Assembly: GCA_964493635.1 (NCBI GenBank) | Contig: CAZBOW010000011.1 | Location: forward strand, 1-57,175 | Direction: 5' to 3' | Length of the DNA: 57,175 bases | Source of the DNA: OLB6 sp964493635 | Lineage (GTDB): Bacteria; Bacteroidota; Ignavibacteria; Kapaibacteriales; Kapaibacteriaceae | Position numbers and translations under genes: made by a program | Part shown: positions 1-8,800 of the stretch, piece after piece | How the letters are laid out: every line of letters starts with the position of its first letter | How positions within the stretch are numbered: the stretch's first letter is position 1 | The notes under the pieces: model-generated | What the model saw: only the letters and a program-made list of their open reading frames with translations | The model's database searches: none | What the model was told of the DNA's origin: nothing

Positions 1-275
1 CCGGCACCAATCATGAGTACAACGATGCCCGCTTGCACCAGCAGCAATGCCCACGGATGGCTATGCTCCATCCGCAACAGAGCCTGAACAGCTGCCGACG
101 TGGCCACCATGGCAAGCGCACTATAGATCGCATCCAGCAGACCCGCTCCGGCGGCGATCTTCACCGAGGCCGACCACCCGTCGCGCAGGGCTGATCGCAT
201 CGAGGCCATGCCGATCGGCCCCGGCGGTATGGCCAAAACGTAGCCGATCAGTAATCCTATGCCAAGGGCAATCAT
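1..275 (-). CDS. LysE/RhtB-family amino-acid exporter, N-terminal part (runs off window)
   Basis: The minus strand is open from an ATG at 275 to the left edge, giving 91 codons. The protein starts MIALGIGLLIGYVLAIPPGP, the hydrophobic first helix with a PPGP turn typical of LysE/RhtB exporters. It is followed by a basic/polar stretch (SMRSALRDGW) and the next membrane segment. Family members export amino acids or related small solutes across the inner membrane; the substrate cannot be read here. The C-terminal half lies outside the window. It is divergent from the APC permease, with 177 bp between the two starts. Family assignment is fairly sure, exact function is not. Confidence 0.75.
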   Translation of the reverse strand, partial: MIALGIGLLIGYVLAIPPGPIGMASMRSALRDGWSASVKIAAGAGLLDAIYSALAMVATSAAVQALLRMEHSHPWALLLVQAGIVVLMIGA

Positions 276-452
276 TCGGAGGTAGCGCTCTCTACGGTGG
301 TACAACGTCCTAGAACGTCTGGCAACATCAAACAACCTCGGTGCCGCTTCAATTTACCTCCCGCGGTGCGGAATCTCGCTTCGAGATTGTACCATTCGCA
401 TCTGATCGGAGGTGCCGTATCTTGAGCGTAATCTTCAATCGTACTGCAGCAC

Positions 453-1931
453 GTGGCCTCCACATCCTCTTCGACATCCCCCGCTTCCCCAGCTCCCTCG
501 CTGATGCGAACCCTGGGCCTGTTCACCACGACGATGCTGGTCATCGGCAGTGTTGTCGGCTCCGGCATCTTCAAGAACCCTGCGTCGATGGCAGCGCTGA
601 CGGGATCACCGGAAGTTCTTCTGGCAGTTTGGGTTGTTGCGGGGCTGGTAACATTGTTCGGAGCGTTGACCGTTGCCGAACTCGCCGGAATGATTCCGTC
701 TACCGGGGGCCAGTACGAGTATTTCCGTGTGATTTACGGTGATCTGACGGCCTTCCTGTATGGGTGGGCGCTGTTTTCGGTCATTCAGACCGGGTCCATT
801 GCCTCGATCACCTACGTGTTTTCGTATTACTTCGACTCGGTGATTCCGCTCTGGTCGTTGCCCGAGGACCTGTGGCAGTCCGTAGCAATTCCGCTCCCGT
901 TCGGCGTAATCTATCCGCTGCAGGATCTGGGGATCAAGATCCTGACAGCTGGTGTGGTGGTCCTGCTTACGCTAGCCAACATCGCTGGTGTCCGCTCCGG
1001 TGGACGCATCCAGAACGTGCTGACCGTATCGAAGATCGCAGCCATCGTCGTGTTGGTGGGGGCAGCCTTTTTTGCCGGTGATGGATCGGCCGAACACTTT
1101 ACACGTGATACCGCTGCAGGGTCGGCCACTGGCGCAGCGTTGTTTATGGCGGTGATCCTTACCATGAACAAGGCTCTGTGGTCGTACGATGGTTGGAACA
1201 CGGTCACGGCTGTAGCCGGTGAAACACGCCAGCCGCAACAGACGATTCCCAGGGCATTGGTTCTGGGTTCGCTGTCGATTCTAACCATCTACCTGCTGAT
1301 CAACCTTGCCTACCTCTACATCCTTGACATCGATGCGTTGGCACAGTCGGCCTCACCAGCGGCCGACATCGCTCGTCGGGCACTTGGACCGTGGGGGTTA
1401 ATCTTTGTTGCCGTTGCCGTCATGATCTCAACGGTGGGCACAAGCAACGGCACCATTCTTCAAAGCGCCCGCATCTTCTTTGCCATGGCCAAAGATGGGC
1501 TCTTCTTTCGTTCTCTCCGCAATGTTCACCCGCGATTCCATACTCCCTCGACGGCCCTCGTCTGGCAAGGGGCTTGGACATGTGTGTTAGTGTTTACCGG
1601 CACATTCGACATGCTTACGGAGATGCTCATCTTCGTCAGCTGGGGTTTTTATGGGCTTTCGGCAGCGGGCGTGATCATTCTGCGGCGCCGATCACCCGAT
1701 GCACAGCGGCCATATCGAGCGTGGGGATATCCGGTGGTGCCGATTGTCTTCATTCTTTTTGCTGCCAGCTTCTTAGTGTTTTCACTCTGGAGCGACTACC
1801 AGCAATATCTGGAAGGTCTCAACACGGGATCGGATCCCATCCTGAACTCCGTCTATGGACTGATCATTCTTCTGGCAGGCCTTCCACTGTATTGGCTGTT
1901 CCGACGGTCGCGTCAGTCCGCGTCGTCGTAA
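453..1931 (+). CDS. APC-superfamily amino-acid permease
   Basis: A 492-residue polytopic protein with about 12 hydrophobic helices. The first carries the APC hallmark VIGSVVGSGIFKNPA, the unwound helix that binds the amino-acid amine and carboxyl groups. The pattern resembles LAT/basic amino-acid-polyamine permeases of the inner membrane; substrate is not deducible. The chosen start is GTG at 453, which adds a Ser/Thr/Pro-rich leader of 17 residues. An in-frame ATG at 504 just before the first helix is a realistic alternative. It is divergent from the LysE-type exporter. Its TAA stop overlaps a promoter box for the downstream OmpA-domain gene. Confidence 0.85.
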   Translation: MASTSSSTSPASPAPSLMRTLGLFTTTMLVIGSVVGSGIFKNPASMAALTGSPEVLLAVWVVAGLVTLFGALTVAELAGMIPSTGGQYEYFRVIYGDLTAFLYGWALFSVIQTGSIASITYVFSYYFDSVIPLWSLPEDLWQSVAIPLPFGVIYPLQDLGIKILTAGVVVLLTLANIAGVRSGGRIQNVLTVSKIAAIVVLVGAAFFAGDGSAEHFTRDTAAGSATGAALFMAVILTMNKALWSYDGWNTVTAVAGETRQPQQTIPRALVLGSLSILTIYLLINLAYLYILDIDALAQSASPAADIARRALGPWGLIFVAVAVMISTVGTSNGTILQSARIFFAMAKDGLFFRSLRNVHPRFHTPSTALVWQGAWTCVLVFTGTFDMLTEMLIFVSWGFYGLSAAGVIILRRRSPDAQRPYRAWGYPVVPIVFILFAASFLVFSLWSDYQQYLEGLNTGSDPILNSVYGLIILLAGLPLYWLFRRSRQSASS

Positions 1932-1936
1932 CTTTG
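1929..1936 (+). promoter_or_regulatory. TAACTTTG -7-type promoter box for the OmpA-domain gene
   Basis: A perfect match to the Bacteroidota -7 element TAnnTTTG, preceded by CG as in many other boxes in this window. It overlaps the TAA stop of the permease and lies 31 nt before the ATG at 1968. No -33 TTTG is evident. Inferred, not proven. Confidence 0.5.
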
Positions 1937-1967
1937 TGCTGACTTTCCTCCACGTTCCAACGGCACC

Positions 1968-3718
1968 ATGAAGAGAGCTTTCGTTGGTGGGCTGCTGGCC
2001 CTCCTGCTTCCCGTCTCCACGATTCTAAGTCAGAACATTCAGCAAGATTCTGGCTCGACCTCCGACGTCCGGCTCGGGACGCGACTCGGCATCTACGGCG
2101 CAGCGGCGCTGAATATGTCCAGCCAGAGCATTGCTGCGTGGCGCATTCAAACGGTTGCCAACCCACTCTTCGAGCGCTGGATCAATCGGTCCGTGCGAAT
2201 GACGGACGGTTCGACCACAGCGACGCTTCTCGGAGGGCTTCTGCTGGGAACACCACTATCGTCGCATCTGCATTTCACCGGCCGCGTGGGACTCAACTGG
2301 CTCACATCATCGACCTCCACAACGCAGTCGCTGCTTGGCGACTCCATCCTCACTCACCGATGGGACGCATCAAGCCTCTACTTAGAGATCACACCAGGGC
2401 TTGAGTATCACGATCTCATTCCNNNNNNNNNNNNNNNNNNNNNNNNNNNNNNNNNNNNNNNNNNNNNNNNNNNNNNNNNNNNNNNNNNNNNNNNNNNNNN
2501 NNNNNNNNNNNNNNNNNNNNNNATCGCCGGCTGGATGTCAAGATCGCTCGTGTGACCACCATGACCGGCAATGGCCAGATGGTAGATGTTTCGTCCATCA
2601 ACGTCGAGGATTATACCTATACGGAGATGTTCCCGCTTGTGCCATTTGTGTTCTACCCACAAGGTTCTGCGGCTCCAACAACGGCACTGCAACAAACCGG
2701 TTCGTCGGTGGAAGGAAGTTTCGAGCCCACATCGCTTCCGCTCGATGCCATCGAGGTAAACCGCAATCTGCTCAACATCGTTGGCTCGCGTATGGTCGAT
2801 CTCCAACACGCGACACTCACCATCACCGGCACGACGGATGCCAGCGCCGAGGTCCGCATTCCGGAGCTGGGAAATCGTCGAGCACTGTGGGCTAAGGATT
2901 ACGTGGTGAGCACCTTTGGCATTACTCCGTCGCGGATTGCCGTGCGATCGGTGGATCGTCCATCCAAACCGTCATCGGAATCGGACCCTGAAGGTGCCGA
3001 AGAAAACCGGCGCATCGAACTATCCAGCAACGTCCCGGATCTGCTTGCACCGGTGGTGATCACTGCCGATCAGCAGCGAATTGCCACTCCCAGCATGCTG
3101 CAGTTCCATCCGAGTATCTCCAATGCCGACAGTATCGTTAGCTGGACGCTCGCGATCAGTCAGGCGGGCCGACCACTGCGTGACGTCAGCGGGACGTCCC
3201 TGCCAACCAAAATTGACTGGGTCATCAAGCCGAACGATTTGGGCACTACACAGGTTCCTGTTGACTACGAGCTCTCGGTGCGTTCCCAAAACGGCCAGGA
3301 AGCCGTGGCTCTCGGTTCTGTTCCAGTCGACTATGCCAGCAGCGTTCGCAAGCGCACGGAGAGCCTGCCCGACAAAACCATCGACAAGTACTCGCTGATC
3401 CTCTTTGACTTCAACACCGCAACACTCTCGGAGGACAACCTTCGCGTGCTAGAGCGGATGGTTCTACCGTCAATTGCGGCAAACTCACGGGTACAGATCA
3501 TTGGATATACGGACCGCATCGGATCCGACGTGCACAACCGAACACTCTCCCGGGAACGTGCCGAGGCCGTTTCAGCGTTTCTCCGTCAAAAGGCACCGTC
3601 GGCCTCGTACACCACAACGGGCGTTGGCGAGGACACGGAGATCTATCCAAACTCATCGCCGGTTGGCCGTCAGCTCTCCCGCACCGTGCAAGTCGTTGTT
3701 GAAACACCACGACGCTAA
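1968..3718 (+). CDS. OmpA-family outer-membrane/peptidoglycan-binding protein (contains assembly gap)
   Basis: Residues 1-21 form a Sec signal peptide (basic start, LLALLLPVS core, cleavage near LSQ). The N-terminal part before the gap has alternating strands resembling an outer-membrane beta-barrel. After the gap there are two OmpA-like modules. The first is degenerate (VNRNLLNIVGSRMVDL, then ITGTTDAS and ENRRIEL). The terminal one is canonical (LFDFNTATLSEDNL, IIGYTDRIGS, LSRERAEAVSAFL, ending SRTVQVVVE) and would bind diaminopimelate in peptidoglycan. The frame differs across the gap only because 100 N is not a multiple of three. A role in envelope stabilisation is inferred. It has its own likely promoter and is followed 32 nt later by dxs. 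Confidence 0.85.
2423..2522. other. Assembly gap (100 N) in the OmpA-domain gene
   Basis: Exactly 100 N. No sequence is shared between the two flanks, unlike most other gaps here, so the true missing length is unknown. The coding frame on the right continues as RRLDVKIARVTT in the OmpA-protein frame. Confidence 0.95.
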
Positions 3719-3750
3719 CGGTCCTTTGTCCACCTCTGTAAGCGCCTATC

Positions 3751-5667
3751 ATGTATACCTATCTCGATCAGATCAATAGTCCCGAAGACCTCCGAAAACT
3801 TCCAGAGTCGGCGTTAAAGACCGTTTCCGATGAAGTGCGTGAGTACCTCGTGGATACCATCACCAAGGTTGGTGGTCACTTTGGTGCCGGACTCGGTGTG
3901 GTCGAGCTGACCGTTGCGCTGCACTATGTGTTCAATACGCCCACCGACAAGATCGTATTCGACACCGGGCACCAAGGATACCCGCACAAGATTCTTACTG
4001 GTCGTAAGCACGAACTGCACACGATCCGAAAAAAAGATGGGCTCTCTGGTTTCCTGAAGCGATCTGAGAGCATCTACGACGAATTCGGCGCAGGACATGC
4101 AACCACGTCGATTTCAGCAGCACTTGGCATGGCGGCTGCGCGCGATCAGCTCCAGCAGCATCAGAAGGTTGTTGCCGTGATCGGGGACGGTGCCATGACG
4201 GGCGGCCTGGCCTACGAAGCGATGAATAACTGCGGTATCTACAAGAACGACCTGCTCGTGGTACTCAACGACAACAACATGTCGATTGCACCGAATGTGT
4301 GGGCCTTGTCGAACTACTTCAGCGAGATCTTCGCCTCCCCTACCGCACGAAAGCTACGCGATCAGATCTACGAGATGACAGGATCACTCGATCAATTGGG
4401 TGACCGTATTCGAAAAACCGTGCATCGTGTAGAAGGGGGCTTCAAAGCCGTACTCACGCCGGGCATGTTGTTCGAGGCCTTGGGCTTCCGGTACTTTGGC
4501 CCGGTAAATGGCCACAACGTGGAAGCACTCGTAAAGATGCTCCGCGATGTTCGTGAGATTCGTGGTCCAGTCCTGCTGCATACTATCACCCAAAAAGGCA
4601 AGGGGTACGGACCGGCCGAGCGCGACAAGCAGTTCCTGCATGCAATCGGCAAGGTCGACAAGATCACGGGCCGCGCGGTGGCCACAGCTCCTCCTGCTAA
4701 ACCAGCACCTCCAAAATATCAGGATGCCTTTGGCGAGGCAATGGTGGAACTGATGACCACCAATCCAAAGATTGTTGGCATTACAGCAGCCATGCCGGAC
4801 GGCACGGGTCTGGATATCGTGCAGCGGCAGTTTCCCGACCGTGTCTACGACGTAGGCATTGCCGAAGGCCACGGGGTAACATTCGCTGCAGGGTTGGCTA
4901 CACAGGGGGTGATTCCCGTTGTTGCCATTTACAGCAGCTTCCTACAGCGGGCATTCGATCACATCGCCCACGACGTTGCGCTCCAGCACCTGCACGTCGT
5001 CTTTGCTCTCGATCGCGCCGGTGTAGTCGGTGCTGATGGCCCCACCCACCATGGCGTGCTGGACTTGGGCTACCTCCGCATGATTCAAGGCATGGTGGTC
5101 ATGGCACCAAAAGATGAGCAGGAACTCCGCGACATGCTCTACACCGCCGTGCATAGCTATAAGGCTGGTCCCATCTCTCTGCGCTACCCTCGCGGAGAAG
5201 GCGTCGGTGCCACCATTCGCCCGATGCAGCCCATACCGATTGGCAAAAGCGAGACCGTGCGCTCCGGGTCGGACGTAGCAATCGTGGCGATTGGAACAAT
5301 GGTTGAGCATGCGCTGAAGGCTGCCGACATTCTTGCAGCTGAGGGAATCGAAGCCGAGGTGGTCAATGCGCGGTTCGTGAAGCCTCTGGATACGGCGATG
5401 CTCGACGACATTGGACTGCGCATCGGTCGGATCGTTACGGTCGAGGATGGCCAGAAACAAGGTGGATTTGGCAGTGCCGTGGCTGAGTACATCGCCCAGG
5501 CGCACAGCCGTTCCGTTGATCTCAAGATTCACGGCATCGATGACGTGTACGTCGACCATGGAACGCAACAGGAGCTGTGGGCCGATCTTCAGCTGGATCC
5601 GGGCGGCATTGCCGCTGTCGTTCGTGATTTTCTTGCCGAGAGCGTGGTGAAACGTGCGCTCTCGTAA
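3751..5667 (+). CDS. dxs: 1-deoxy-D-xylulose-5-phosphate synthase
   Basis: A 638-residue thiamine-diphosphate enzyme that condenses pyruvate and glyceraldehyde 3-phosphate, the first step of the MEP isoprenoid pathway. Recognisable are the DTGHQGYPHKILTGR segment, the ThDP/Mg motif GDGAMTGG followed by NDNNMSIAPNVWALS, the transketolase-type pyrimidine-binding domain (DVGIAEGHGVTFAAGLA, about residues 370-385) and the C-terminal transketolase domain. Length matches the family (620-650). ispE, another MEP-pathway gene, lies elsewhere in this window at 38.9 kb. Two stop codons follow in tandem (TAA, TGA), then a 12-bp repeat array and tRNA-Lys. Confidence 0.97.
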   Translation: MYTYLDQINSPEDLRKLPESALKTVSDEVREYLVDTITKVGGHFGAGLGVVELTVALHYVFNTPTDKIVFDTGHQGYPHKILTGRKHELHTIRKKDGLSGFLKRSESIYDEFGAGHATTSISAALGMAAARDQLQQHQKVVAVIGDGAMTGGLAYEAMNNCGIYKNDLLVVLNDNNMSIAPNVWALSNYFSEIFASPTARKLRDQIYEMTGSLDQLGDRIRKTVHRVEGGFKAVLTPGMLFEALGFRYFGPVNGHNVEALVKMLRDVREIRGPVLLHTITQKGKGYGPAERDKQFLHAIGKVDKITGRAVATAPPAKPAPPKYQDAFGEAMVELMTTNPKIVGITAAMPDGTGLDIVQRQFPDRVYDVGIAEGHGVTFAAGLATQGVIPVVAIYSSFLQRAFDHIAHDVALQHLHVVFALDRAGVVGADGPTHHGVLDLGYLRMIQGMVVMAPKDEQELRDMLYTAVHSYKAGPISLRYPRGEGVGATIRPMQPIPIGKSETVRSGSDVAIVAIGTMVEHALKAADILAAEGIEAEVVNARFVKPLDTAMLDDIGLRIGRIVTVEDGQKQGGFGSAVAEYIAQAHSRSVDLKIHGIDDVYVDHGTQQELWADLQLDPGGIAAVVRDFLAESVVKRALS

Positions 5668-5673
5668 TGAAGA

Positions 5674-5709
5674 GACACTGGACGTGACACTGGACGTGAC
5701 ACTGGAAGT
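5674..5709. repeat. 12-bp tandem array, unit GACACTGGACGT, three copies
   Basis: Two identical units (5674-5685, 5686-5697) are followed by one with a single change (GACACTGGAAGT) and a degenerate fourth (5710-5721). It starts 6 nt after the dxs stop and lies in the dxs reading frame, where it would encode DTGR repeats if the stop were bypassed. It is the only array of the set outside a coding region. Confidence 0.9.
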
Positions 5710-5735
5710 ACTACTGGTGTATCAGAGAATTTTCG

Positions 5736-5743
5736 TAGGTTTG
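5736..5743 (+). promoter_or_regulatory. TAGGTTTG promoter box of tRNA-Lys
   Basis: A perfect TAnnTTTG match in the context CGTAGGTTTG. Its last base is 9 nt upstream of the mature tRNA 5' end, a normal distance for transcription starting just before the tRNA. This placement before a stable RNA gene is the cleanest support in the window that these boxes are real promoters. Confidence 0.6.
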
Positions 5744-5752
5744 TAGCTGTTC

Positions 5753-5826
5753 GATTCCGTAGCTCAGCCGGCTAGAGCATTTGACTTTTAATCAAAGGGT
5801 CCTGGGTTCGAGTCCCAGCGGAATCA
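5753..5826 (+). tRNA. tRNA-Lys (anticodon TTT)
   Basis: A 74-nt cloverleaf. The acceptor stem GATTCCG pairs with CGGAATC, with discriminator A at 5826. The D arm contains AGCTCAGCCGGCTAGAGC. The anticodon arm TTTGA-CTTTTAA-TCAAA gives anticodon TTT (Lys). The T arm is CTGGG-TTCGAGT-CCCAG. CCA is not encoded. The last three bases (5824-5826) are also the stop codon of the convergent efflux gene. Confidence 0.97.
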
Positions 5827-8800
5827 CTCCCATCCGCCGCCCATGGCGCGGTACAGTAGCACCACGGCCTCCGCAACTGCGTAGGCCGCTTCTATTTCTG
5901 ACTGCTGTGCCTCGAGCAACGATCGCTGCGCATCCAGAACCTGCAGGTATGGAGCCGTTCCATAGCGGTAGCGAAGTTCGGATAGCCGGAGCACCTGACG
6001 GTTGGCCTCCACATTGCGACGCTCGGCCGTCCATCGTTCCCTACCCGTCGTAAGCTGCATCCACGCGTTGTTGACGTCGGCAATCGCCTGGTAGACAACC
6101 TCCTGATAGCGCGCTTGTTGTTGTTGCAGCACGCCCTCGGCGCCGCGCACGCGGGCCTGATTTCTTCCGGCATTGAAGATCGGTTGCGCAAGATTTCCTA
6201 CGGCGGTAGAGGCCAGCGAGTTCACGTCAAAGAGGTTTCCGGCTTGAAGACTTTGCAGGCTTACATCACCAGCAACGGCCAGTCGTGGAAACAACCCTGC
6301 CTGAGCAACGCCAATGCTCGCCGTGGCGGCTACCACGTCACGCTCAGCCCTTAGGACATCGGGTCGGCGGTTTAATAGTCCTGCTGGTACGCCCGATGGT
6401 AGGGGGCCCGAGGCAACGCGGTCTACGGCATTGATGGCCCTGCGGATGGAAACGCCAGGTGATCGTCCGAGAAGCACGTTCATCGCATTTTCCGTGGCTT
6501 GCCGCGCTGCAACCATCTGCGGAACCAGGGCCTCTACCCGATGCACCTCTGCTCGGGCTTGTTGCAGATCGAGTTCGCTCGTTTTTCCGCCGTCGAAGAG
6601 CGTTTGCGTGAGCCGTAGATACTCCCTGCGTGATGCAACAGCCGAATCCAAAAGGAGCGCAAGACGATCAAGACGCACCAGCTGATAGTACGTCCTGGCA
6701 ACAGCCGAAACAACCTCAAGCTCCAAGGCACGACGGCCGTACTCGCTAGCCGCAAGGCGAGCCTTTTCGACCTCGGATTGGTAGTGGATCCTGCCAAAGA
6801 CATCTAACTCCCAGGATACTAGTGCCGATACGCCAAGATTTGCGCGTACCCCACCGATGAGTTCTTCCGAAAAACCCGGAAATCGATTCTTCGACAACTG
6901 AAGAGCCCCAGCCGACGCCTGAGCGTCGATCGTTGGCAGAAACTCCGACTGGGCCACCACAACAGCCGCAGCAGCCGACGTAATATCGCCGTAGGCTGCA
7001 ATCAAGCTGCGATTACTATCCAAGGCAAGGTTCACGTATGCTTGAAGGATCGTATCGCCGTCGATGGAGATGAGGCCTACGGGAAGTGCTTGCGCGGTAC
7101 TATCCTGTAGCACCGACTGATAGGCCGGAGCTACCTGGAGGTGCGGGCGCTCGTAGTCGGGACCAAGCCGACAGCCCCCTACGGCCAGTACCCCGATGAT
7201 GAGCATGCCCAGCCCACGGAAGCTACGGGGCGCCCCCTCGATGAGTGCGAATAGGCCTGGTGCGACGATCATACCAGCAATGGAGGCCACCAGCATCCCG
7301 AAGAATACCGTTGTTCCCAAGGCACTTCGTGCTGCGGCGCCAGAACCTGTGGCTAGCATCAACGGAACAACGCCAAGGATGAAGGCCGAGGCGGTCATGA
7401 TGATCGGTCGGAATCGCAGTCGCGCCGATTCCACAGCAGCATCGTGCACACTGGCCCCCTGCTGCTGTCGCAGCTTCGCGAACTCAACGATGAGGATCGC
7501 ATTCTTCGCCGACAGGCCAATCAGCAGCACCAAGCCGATCTGCACGAACACGTTGTTTTCCAACCCCATAACCCAGATACCGAGGTAGGCGCCGAAGGCC
7601 GCGATGGGCGTTCCCAGCAGAACACTCCAGGGAAGCTTCCACGAGTTGTACTGTGCCGCTAGAAGGAGGAACACAAACACCACGGCCAGAACCAAGGTGG
7701 GCAGCGAGCTCGGCGCACGCTGTTCTTCGAAGGACAGGCCTCCGTACTCGATCGACATCGACGCTGGCAGAACTTCTGCGGCTAGGCGATCGAGGGCCTC
7801 CATTGCCTGCGTCGTGGTACTACCCGGGGCAACCTGTGCACTCAGTTCAACGGACCGATAGAGATTATACCGGTAGGTAATCTCCGAACCACTCGACGGC
7901 GAAGCCGTGACCAACGAGGCTAACGGAATCATGGCCTGCGTTGTTGCTGATCGCACATACATCCGACCAATATCCGACGCCTGCTGACGGAATGGGGCAT
8001 CGGCCTGCACATACACACGGTAGAGGCGTCCGAACTGGTTGAAGTCGTTCACATAGGCGCCACCCATCGTTGCCTGAAGCGCTGCAAAGGCATCATTGAG
8101 AGGGACGCCAAGCTTCTTCGTCTTTTCCCGATCGATCTGCACCTGTACCTGTGGGACACGTGCACTGAACTGGGTAAAGATGGACCCCAGTTCCGGATGA
8201 CTCCGTGCGGCGGACGTCAGTGTTTCAACGGCTTGCTGCAGTTCAGCGACGGACATTATCCCAGAGCGATCCTGCAGGTAAAACTTCACACCACTTGCAC
8301 TGCCGAAGCCAGGGATCGACGGCATTTGAAAGGCGAAGATCGATGCCTGCGGAATACCTGCCGTCTTACGGTGAATCTCGTCAATGATGCGCTGGTCGGT
8401 GAGTGCCCCGCGCTCCTGCCACGGTTTCAATCGAATAAAAAACGAGGCAACATTACTGGTGTATGCGTCAGCAAGAAAGCTTACACCCAGGACCGCATTG
8501 TACTGATCAATGCCCTGTTGCGACGCAAGAATTGCTTCGACCTTGCGGACCACCTCATCGGTGCGCTGCTGCGATGCAGCATCGGGAAGGGCCACGTTCA
8601 TCATCACGATCCCTTGATCTTCGGTAGGCACAAAGCCCGAGGGCACATGGTCGACCATCCACACCGTACCCGCGGCAAAGGCAGCCACGGCGATCAAGGC
8701 AAACACACTTCGACGCACGAAACGGCTGGCAAGCCCAACATACCCTGACGTCAGACGACCAAACAACGCATTAAACCCAGAATACAGGGGCGAAAGCCAA

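Noticed and set aside
4384..4872. Long antisense frames inside dxs and other genes
   Set aside because: They have no recognisable domains or start signals and lie opposite strongly conserved coding sequence, as expected for shadow frames in GC-rich DNA.
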